Shown piece by piece: positions 28,365 through 33,776 of a stretch of 33,776 nucleotides of DNA. The first letter of the stretch is position 1. Each line of letters opens with the position of its first letter. This DNA is from Kiritimatiellia bacterium (lineage in GTDB: Bacteria > Verrucomicrobiota > Kiritimatiellia > JAFGHX01): assembly GCA_016929905.1 (NCBI GenBank), contig JAFGHX010000457.1:1-33776 (forward strand). The letters run 5' to 3'. The notes beneath the pieces are model-generated. The model made no database searches. It saw nothing but the letters and a program-made list of their open reading frames with translations, and was not told where the DNA came from. A program made the translations under genes and the position numbers.

Positions 28365-28415
28365 GTGCGGCCCGGCGTGAATCGGGCAAGGTGGGCTCGA
28401 CGCGCAACCGAAGGG

Positions 28416-28436
28416 GCCCGCCCCGCGCGGGCGGGC
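28416..28436. terminator. GC-rich hairpin between convergent rdgB and lipoprotein genes
   Basis: GCCCGCCC (28416-28423) pairs with GGGCGGGC (28429-28436) around CGCGC. It sits in the 83-bp convergent gap. No T-run is present on either strand, so it is a plausible but non-standard two-way terminator. Confidence 0.5.
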
Positions 28437-28447
28437 GCAGACAGCTC

Positions 28448-29176
28448 CTACTCCCCCGTCCGGGGCGACAGCGTCACGTCACGGCCCTCAAACACAAGCC
28501 GGAACGTGCGCGTCGGGAGGTCTTTCAACGCCGCGAAATCCGCGTCATGATCGAATATCCAGACGGCCGTCTGGCCGTTCGTTTTGCCCGCATCGGTTTC
28601 GACGATACGACCCGGAACCGTGATTCGCGTTTCCAGCCGGAACCCGGCGATGAGGGCCATCGCGAGTTTGCGCGGGTCGGGATCCGACCCGTCTTCGGGC
28701 AGCTCCACTCGAGCGCCACCGTATGCGAACGTCAAGGCCCAATCGCCGTTCCCGTTTCGCTGCAGTGCGATCCCGTTCCCGGCCAGACACGGCAGCGCGT
28801 TCAATTCCCGCACGTCGCTGAACCGCAGCTTCACCACGACATATTGCCAGGTGTCGCGTGTCCGCCGGGTGATCTCCTCCACCACCACGCCCGGCGCCTC
28901 GCGGGCCTCAAACTGCGCTCTGATCTGTTCCTCGGTGTCATGGAACACCTGCAGCACCGGCGGCCATGCCTCCGCCTCTTCGCCGGCGGCCGGTGCGGGC
29001 GTCAGCCGGTCCAGAACCCGCATGACCGCCAGGCTGTCCAGCCGTTCCTGGGCCATGCCGTAGGACAGGCGCAATTCGCCGGAGCCGTCCGCGCGGAGCG
29101 TCAAGTCATGGTCGATCTTGAGGCACCCGCCGGCGAGCAGGGCAGACACCACGCACAGGCAGCGTAAGAAGCGCAT
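28448..29176 (-). CDS. Lipoprotein, LppM/DUF3153-like
   Basis: The 242-residue product begins with a basic MRFLR, a hydrophobic stretch and the lipobox-like L-A-G-G-C, with lipidation expected at Cys18. The mature part starts with KIDHDLTLRADGSGELRLSYGM, a pattern of LppM/DUF3153-type lipoproteins in which an Asp-Gly-Ser-Gly turn joins two strands. It is predicted as a beta-rich domain with a central helical insertion (residues 55-105). The specific function is unknown. It is a single gene on the minus strand; its start is eight bases from a 12-bp repeat array and lacks a strong Shine-Dalgarno site. Confidence 0.7.
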   Translation of the reverse strand: MRFLRCLCVVSALLAGGCLKIDHDLTLRADGSGELRLSYGMAQERLDSLAVMRVLDRLTPAPAAGEEAEAWPPVLQVFHDTEEQIRAQFEAREAPGVVVEEITRRTRDTWQYVVVKLRFSDVRELNALPCLAGNGIALQRNGNGDWALTFAYGGARVELPEDGSDPDPRKLAMALIAGFRLETRITVPGRIVETDAGKTNGQTAVWIFDHDADFAALKDLPTRTFRLVFEGRDVTLSPRTGE

Positions 29177-29184
29177 CGTTTCAA

Positions 29185-29232
29185 ACTCACTCGAGAACTT
29201 GCTCGAGAACTTACTCGGGAACTTACTCGACG
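29185..29232. repeat. Four tandem 12-bp units upstream of the lipoprotein gene
   Basis: Units ACTCACTCGAGA, ACTTGCTCGAGA, ACTTACTCGGGA and ACTTACTCGACG (29185-29232) have consensus ACTYRCTCGRGA. They begin nine bases from the lipoprotein ATG, in its leader or promoter. The next 175 bp (29233-29408) contain no gene that I can support, only a 12-bp palindrome at 29303-29314 (GTTTCGCGAAAC). Confidence 0.8.
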
Positions 29233-29408
29233 TTCGACCTTCATCCCGCGGATTTTCGACAAAGCTTGGATCCTATTACCATTCCCAACAAAGACATATC
29301 CGGTTTCGCGAAACGAAACGAATCAGACGGATCTATTCATCAACTTCGTAGCGAGAGCGCTGAGATGGCGGCCGATCAAGGGGCGCGCGGCGGCGGGCGG
29401 GCGAGGGC

Positions 29409-29469
29409 GTGTCAAGACACTACGCCTTCGGCGTGGCAAGGGCTGAGGCTTGCCGCGCTGAAAGCGCGG
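29409..29469. other. Chain of four adjacent hairpins, possible structured RNA or repetitive element
   Basis: Four stems follow each other with no spacing: GTGTC/GACAC (29409-29420), ACGCC/GGCGT (29422-29434), GGCAAG/CTTGCC (29435-29454) and CCGCGCT/AGCGCGG (29453-29469). Two have a 3-base loop, reading TTC or GAA. No protein or tRNA fits. It lies between the ftsB 3' end and the lipoprotein promoter region. Confidence 0.45.
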
Positions 29470-29524
29470 TCGGCCGCCGCCGCGGAACCCTTTAGATGCC
29501 GCCATATCCGCGCTCGCAGTAGAT

Positions 29525-29542
29525 CCTGATGCATAGATCAGG
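29525..29542 (-). terminator. Hairpin directly after ftsB
   Basis: CCTGAT and ATCAGG pair around a 6-nt loop, abutting the ftsB TAG stop on the minus strand. There is no T-run, so termination is uncertain. Confidence 0.35.
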
Positions 29543-29896
29543 CTAGTGACCGGAAGCCTCGCTCCGGTGCCGGGGAAACCGGAACACCGTCTCGCCGGGC
29601 TTGGTCCAACCCAGCTCTTCGCGGGCAATCTGTTCGAGGAAATCAGGGTCCGAGTAGACACGAATCTGCTTCAACTTCAGGTCTTTGATCTTCGCCTCCA
29701 CGGACTTGACTTCCTCCCGCTCCCAGGCGATCTGCCTCTGCAGGCTCACACAGCGGCGGATTTGCGGCACGAAGAAACAGACCGTACCGGCGACGAACAG
29801 CAGGGCAATCCCGACCCAGGAAAACCGGTAGACCAGGTCCCAACTCGTCCGCCGAACGCCGTCCGGCCCCTTCCGTTTCTTATAAGACGCCGCCAT
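29543..29896 (-). CDS. ftsB: Septum formation initiator (FtsB/DivIC family)
   Basis: The 117-residue bitopic protein has a basic N-terminus (KKRKGPDGVRR), one membrane helix (about residues 22-44, WVGIALLFVAGTVCFFV) and a coiled coil (residues 48-78, rich in Lys and Glu at heptad positions). It ends with DPDFLEQIAREELGWTKPGETVFRF, the conserved FtsB/DivIC C-terminal motif. These proteins link FtsL and FtsQ in the divisome. Its ATG lies inside the end of eno (17-base overlap), so it is co-translated, a recurrent eno-ftsB pairing in bacteria. Confidence 0.88.
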   Translation of the reverse strand: MAASYKKRKGPDGVRRTSWDLVYRFSWVGIALLFVAGTVCFFVPQIRRCVSLQRQIAWEREEVKSVEAKIKDLKLKQIRVYSDPDFLEQIAREELGWTKPGETVFRFPRHRSEASGH

Positions 29897-31154
29897 AGAC
29901 CGCGCTGCCTCCCAGCTCTTCCTCTATGCGCAGTAACTGGTTGTACTTGCAGATCCGATCCGTGCGGCAAAGGGAGCCGGTCTTGATCTGGCCTGCGTTG
30001 GTGGCCACCGCTATGTCCGAAATGGTCGTGTCTTCCGTCTCGCCGGATCGATGACTCACGACTGCCGTATAGCCGGCCCTGTTCGCCATTTGGATCGCGT
30101 TCAGCGTTTCCGTCAGGGTCCCGATCTGATTCACTTTGATCAGGATCGAGTTGGCCACGCCCGTCTTGATGCCTCTGGCGAGGAACTTGGTGTTGGTCAC
30201 GAACAGGTCGTCGCCCACCAACTGCACTTTCTTGCCGAGTTTTTCGGTCAGCTTCCGCCAGCCGGTCCAATCGCCTTCGGCCAGGCCGTCTTCAATGCTG
30301 ATGATCGGGTACCTCCGGATCCATCGTCCGTAGAAATCGGCCATCTCTTCGGCCGTACGCTGGGAGCGGTCGCTCTTCTTGAACACGTACCGTTTCTTGC
30401 GGGCGTCATAGAACTCACTGGCGGCCGAATCGATGGCAATGAAGATATCCTTCCCGGCGCGGTACCCCGCCGCTTTGATCGCCTGCATGATCACGTCGAG
30501 CGCCTGGGTGTTGCTCTTCAGCCCGGGCGCGAAGCCGCCTTCGTCGCCGACGGCGGTGCTGAGGCCCATCTGCTTCAAGACTCTCTTCAGGGCATGAAAC
30601 ACCTCGGCCCCCATTCGCAAGGCTTCCGCGAAGCAGGGCGCCCCCTTCGGCATGATCATGAACTCCTGGATGTCCACCGGCGCATCGGAATGCGCGCCGC
30701 CGTTGAGAATGTTCATCATCGGTACCGGCAGTACGGTCGCATGGGTCCCCCCGATGTACCGGAACAGCGGCAGTCCGACGCAGGAGGCCGCGGCCTTCGC
30801 CACAGCCAGGGAAACGCCCAGAATGGCGTTTGCACCCAGCTTCTTCTTCGTCGCGGTCCCGTCGAGCGCGATGAGCGCCTGGTCCACGCCTGTCTGGTCC
30901 AAGGCGTCGAAACCGATCAGTTCGGGCCCGATCGCGTCATTGACATTCCGCACGGCCTTGAGCACGCCCTTCCCATTGTAACGGCTCTTCTGGCCGTCCC
31001 GCAGCTCGACGGCTTCGTTCATGCCCGTACTCGCGCCCGAGGGGACCGCCGCGCGCTCCACGGTGCCGCATTCCAGTTCCACCTCCACTTCAATCGTGGG
31101 GTTGCCCCTCGAATCCAGAATCTCCCTGCCCGTCACATCCACAATGGCCGACAT
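29880..31154 (-). CDS. eno: Enolase
   Basis: The 424-residue glycolytic enzyme converts 2-phosphoglycerate to phosphoenolpyruvate with two Mg ions. It has the start IVDVTGREILDSRGNPTIEVEV, the mobile loop SGASTG, VGDEGGFAPG, SIEDGLAEGDW, the catalytic Lys in LIKVNQIGTLTE, and SHRSGETEDTTISD near the C-terminus. The ATG at 31154 follows AGGAGAGGACT and matches the family N-terminus; the frame is open upstream but antisense to nadD there. It is the first gene of eno-ftsB with a good promoter upstream. Confidence 0.98.
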   Translation of the reverse strand: MSAIVDVTGREILDSRGNPTIEVEVELECGTVERAAVPSGASTGMNEAVELRDGQKSRYNGKGVLKAVRNVNDAIGPELIGFDALDQTGVDQALIALDGTATKKKLGANAILGVSLAVAKAAASCVGLPLFRYIGGTHATVLPVPMMNILNGGAHSDAPVDIQEFMIMPKGAPCFAEALRMGAEVFHALKRVLKQMGLSTAVGDEGGFAPGLKSNTQALDVIMQAIKAAGYRAGKDIFIAIDSAASEFYDARKKRYVFKKSDRSQRTAEEMADFYGRWIRRYPIISIEDGLAEGDWTGWRKLTEKLGKKVQLVGDDLFVTNTKFLARGIKTGVANSILIKVNQIGTLTETLNAIQMANRAGYTAVVSHRSGETEDTTISDIAVATNAGQIKTGSLCRTDRICKYNQLLRIEEELGGSAVYGGVL

Positions 31155-31198
31155 AGTCCTCTCCTGTTGCCTCCCGTTTACCGGCTGATTGACCCGGG

Positions 31199-31227
31199 AT
31201 GTTACCCAAGCCGGGCGGCATTGGCAA
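31199..31227 (-). promoter_or_regulatory. Promoter for eno-ftsB
   Basis: On the minus strand TTGCCA (31222-31227) and TAACAT (31199-31204) are exactly 17 bases apart, about 45 bases upstream of the eno ATG. The -35 matches five of six consensus bases. Confidence 0.6.
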
Positions 31228-31256
31228 GGACGAAGCCGCGCGTTCCGGTTTTTCGT

Positions 31257-31285
31257 TTGCGCAAGGCCGGAAAATCGGGTAATAC
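31257..31285 (+). promoter_or_regulatory. Weak candidate promoter for nadD-rsfS
   Basis: TTGCGC (31257-31262) and TAATAC (31280-31285) are 17 bases apart in the eno-nadD divergent region. Both elements match only about half of the consensus. Confidence 0.3.
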
Positions 31286-31340
31286 TGGCGCCGGCGTGCG
31301 AGAAGCCATTTTTCCGAACGCGCGGCACAGGAAGGCATAC

Positions 31341-31958
31341 TTGCAGACCAAGATCGGCGTACTCGGCGGCACGTTCAATCCCGTCCATATGGGGCACCTC
31401 ATACTCGCCCAGGACGCGCTTGAACAGTTCGGCCTGTCCAAGGTCCTCTTCGTGCCCTGCGGTATTCCGCCCCACAAACCCGTGTCGCCTGCTCTGCTTC
31501 CGGTCAAGCACCGCCTGGCCATGCTGGAGACGGCCATTGCGGGCGACGTGCGTTTCGAAATCTCCGACATCGAAGCCAGGCGGCGCGGCGCATCGTACTC
31601 GGTCGACACGATCAGAAGACTGCGCCAGCTCTATCGCGGAGCCGGGCTGGTCTTCATCGTCGGGTCCGACACCCTGCCCGAATTGCACACGTGGAAAGAC
31701 ATCGCCATCCTGCTCGACCTGTGTGAATTCGGCGTCATCGCCCGGCCGGGCTTCGACATGGACGCGAAGGCCCGGGCGTCCATGGGCCTGAAGGCGCCCT
31801 GGCCGGACCGCCTGTTGAAGAATTTGGCCGCCGGGCACACCGTGAACATTTCGTCTTCCGACATTCGCTACAGAATCGCCGAAGGCATGCGCATTCGTTA
31901 TCTCGTGCACCCCGGTGTGGAGATGTATATTACGGAGCACGCGCTGTATCAGGGCTAG
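31341..31958 (+). CDS. nadD: Nicotinate-nucleotide adenylyltransferase
   Basis: The 205-residue enzyme makes deamido-NAD from nicotinate mononucleotide and ATP. It opens with the nucleotidyltransferase signature IGVLGGTFNPVHMGHLILAQ (the HxGH-type motif is HMGH), followed by VLFVPCGIPPHK, FIVGSDTLPELHTWKD and the C-terminal ISSSDIRYRIAEG (ISSTxIR motif). The TTG at 31341 is chosen because GGAAGG lies five bases upstream and the protein then begins at the usual place; GTG 31296 is an alternative. rsfS follows eight bases after the stop, a common nadD-rsfS pair. Confidence 0.95.
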   Translation: MQTKIGVLGGTFNPVHMGHLILAQDALEQFGLSKVLFVPCGIPPHKPVSPALLPVKHRLAMLETAIAGDVRFEISDIEARRRGASYSVDTIRRLRQLYRGAGLVFIVGSDTLPELHTWKDIAILLDLCEFGVIARPGFDMDAKARASMGLKAPWPDRLLKNLAAGHTVNISSSDIRYRIAEGMRIRYLVHPGVEMYITEHALYQG

Positions 31959-31966
31959 CCGCAGGG

Positions 31967-32305
31967 ATGGAACCGAACACGCTTGAGTTGCTAGGCGCCG
32001 CGAGAGAGGCGTTATGGGCGAAGAAGGCGCAGGACGTCGTCGTTCTGGACGTCCGCGAACTGTCCGCGGTTACGGATTACTACATCATCGCGTCTGGCCT
32101 CAGTGCGCTGCACCTCAAGGCCCTGCAGCAGGCGGTGCATGCGGGAATGAAGCCGTACGGCCTGCATCCGTTCCGAAAAGCCGGCGCGCCCGAAAGCGGC
32201 TGGCTGGCCATCGACTACATCGATTTCGTCGTGCACCTCTTCTCACGGGATGTCCGCGCCTATTATGCGCTGGAGCGGCTCTGGAGCAACGCGCCGCGGG
32301 TCTGA
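31967..32305 (+). CDS. rsfS: Ribosome silencing factor
   Basis: The 112-residue RsfS/Iojap protein binds L14 on the large subunit and blocks subunit joining when nutrients are scarce. It contains AQDVVVLDVRELSAVTDYYIIASGLSALHLKAL and GWLAIDYIDFVVHLFSRDVRAYYALERLW, the full conserved core. It follows nadD closely and ends just before the 7-bp repeat array. Confidence 0.95.
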   Translation: MEPNTLELLGAAREALWAKKAQDVVVLDVRELSAVTDYYIIASGLSALHLKALQQAVHAGMKPYGLHPFRKAGAPESGWLAIDYIDFVVHLFSRDVRAYYALERLWSNAPRV

Positions 32306-32311
32306 TGTCAA

Positions 32312-32462
<151 letters not shown>

Positions 32463-32463
<1 letters not shown>

Positions 32464-33764
32464 CACATCAGAAGCCCCTCGATCAGGTCCACGCTGGCCC
32501 GAACGGCGCCCCGCTTGTCCGTCACCACTTGCCGGGCGCGCTCCCCCACGCTGAGGCGCTGGGCCGGGTTCTCGAGCAGCATGCGGATGGTGCGCTCGAG
32601 CGTTTCGGCATCCGGGACCTGGAACAGCGCGTCGGCCTGCAGGAAATCCTGGACGACCGAGGCGAAATTTTCCGTGTACGGGCCGACGATGACGGGCTTC
32701 CCGCAAAGGGCGGGTTCCACGACGTTCTGGCCGCCGTGATGGGTCAGGCTTTTCCCCACGAAGATTACCGCCGCCCGCCCGTAGAAGTTGCGCAGTTCGC
32801 CAGTCGTGTCCACCAGCAGCACGTCGGGCGCCTCCCGGGGGCGAGTTGACCGGGCGTCCAGTTCGCGCCTGCGCACGGCGCGAAAGTGCCGCCTTTCTAT
32901 ATCGCGCGCTATCGCATCGGCCCGCTCGGCGTGGCGCGGCACCAATGCCAGCCGCAGGGAGGCGAACGCCGGCTTGAGGGCGCGATAGACCTGCATCAGG
33001 ACCGCCTCTTCGCCGGGCCACGTAGACCCGCCGACAAGAAGCAGGTCGTCGGGCCCGATCCCGGCCGACTCGAGCACCTGCTGCGCCTTCGCTTCGCCGG
33101 CCGGGTCATATTCCGCCACGTCGTACTTGGCGGTCCCCATGACCTTCAGCCGCGCCGGCGCCGCACCCAGGCTCAGAAAGCGTTCCGCGTAAATCTGTTC
33201 CTGCACAAGCAGCAGATCCATGTGGCCCAGCGCGCGGCTGAGAAACGGCCGCACCTTGCGGTATCCGTTGTAGGACGACTCGGACAGCCGGCCGTTGACC
33301 AGAACGACCGGCACACCCGCCGCGCGTGCGAGGCGGATCAGGTTCGGCCACAATTCGCATTCGGTGAGCACGATTGCCACGGGCCGCACGGCCTTCAACG
33401 CGCGTCTCACGACGCCGGGAAAGTCCACGGGGAAGTACAGAAGCACGTCGTCCCGGTGCAGCCTGGCCGCGGCGACGCTGTGTCCGGTCGACGTCGTGGT
33501 CGTCAGCGTGAAGGCCAGGTCCGCCCGCCGCGCGCGCAGTTCGGCCACAACGCGCAACGCGACGTACACCTCGCCCACGCTTACGGCATGCACCCATACG
33601 CGCGGGCGCTGCGCCAGCGCGGCCCGAACCTCCGGCCGGTACAGCCCCAGCCGCTGGAGAAAGTCGCGCCGGTACCCGCCCCGCCGCCACATACGAAACA
33701 GGAAATAGGGCAGCATCAGCACGAAGCAGAAGCCGAACACCACGTTGTAGAGCAGCCAGATCAT
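32463..33764 (-). CDS. waaA: 3-deoxy-D-manno-octulosonic acid (Kdo) transferase
   Basis: This 433-residue inner-membrane-associated glycosyltransferase (GT-B fold) adds Kdo to the lipid A precursor. One N-terminal membrane helix (residues 2-22) is followed by the N-domain with RVWVHAVSVGEVYVA (the catalytic Glu region), LTTTTSTGHSVAA and ECELWPNLIR. The C-domain has LVGGSTWPGEEAVL, LVPRHAERA and GGQNVVEPALCGKPVIVGPYTENF for CMP-Kdo binding. The start ATG at 33764 is 12 bases from the window edge and matches the usual N-terminus, so the gene looks complete. It supports an LPS-bearing outer membrane, which also fits a possible omptin. Confidence 0.95.
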
Positions 33765-33776
33765 AACCGGCCGGAC

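Noticed and set aside
29303..29314. GTTTCGCGAAAC palindrome as an operator
   Set aside because: A single 12-bp palindrome with no flanking promoter on either strand; too little to call a binding site.
30051..31340. Open frame upstream of nadD that could extend it by more than 400 codons
   Set aside because: It is antisense to eno; the NadD family N-terminus and a good ribosome site place the start at 31341.

Overview
This is a GC-rich window from a Gram-negative (diderm) bacterium. The outer-membrane signs are a Kdo-transferase gene (waaA), two beta-barrel proteins and several lipoproteins. Gene content and style (giant glycine-rich secreted protein, TRAP transporter with a T component, compact housekeeping operons, many short-period intergenic repeats) suggest the PVC superphylum, perhaps a Kiritimatiellota-like lineage. 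That placement is an impression from gene style, not a phylogeny. No rRNA, tRNA, CRISPR array, transposase or prophage was seen.

Layout. (1) nt 2-11026, + strand: the 3' part (3674 codons) of a giant surface or secreted protein. It holds four copies of a 264-265-residue Gly-rich repeat, a beta-helix region, a CARDB-like domain, nine carboxypeptidase-regulatory-like domains, an unexpected helical island, a DUF11-like domain and six exact 44-residue repeats with a Ca-binding motif. (2) 11110-14874, +: a four-gene TRAP transporter operon, TatT-DctP-DctQ-DctM. (3) 14965-19637, - strand: a nucleoside 2-deoxyribosyltransferase-like gene, pheA, scpB, scpA, trpS and a variant hisI, transcribed right to left. 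(4) 20000-21822, +: two outer-membrane beta-barrel genes. The first is interrupted by an apparent one-base frameshift in a G6 run. The second is an omptin-like protease with all four catalytic residues. (5) 21938-28364, +: thrS (no TGS domain), infC, pyrK, pyrD, an unknown membrane-anchored protein and rdgB, mostly overlapping or closely spaced. (6) 28448-29176, -: a lipoprotein. (7) 29543-31154, -: eno-ftsB. (8) 31341-32305, +: nadD-rsfS. (9) 32463-33764, -: waaA.

Functionally most of the window is housekeeping: chromosome condensation (ScpAB), translation (TrpS, ThrS, IF-3, RsfS), pyrimidine synthesis (PyrK/PyrD), NAD synthesis, glycolysis, division and LPS core synthesis. The accessory and envelope content is the giant protein, the TRAP system and the two barrel proteins.

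The most unusual signal outside genes is a set of short-period repeat arrays, each with a different unit length and all intergenic: an 8-bp array in inverted orientation (15405-15548), two 12-bp tandem arrays (25041-25076 and 29185-29232) and a 7-bp inverted array (32312-32463). An 18-bp perfect inverted repeat contains the stop codons of two convergent genes (14868-14971), and a chain of hairpins lies at 29409-29542. Other leads are the omptin-like protease, the frameshifted barrel gene with its structured leader, and HisI with its usual Asp metal ligands replaced.
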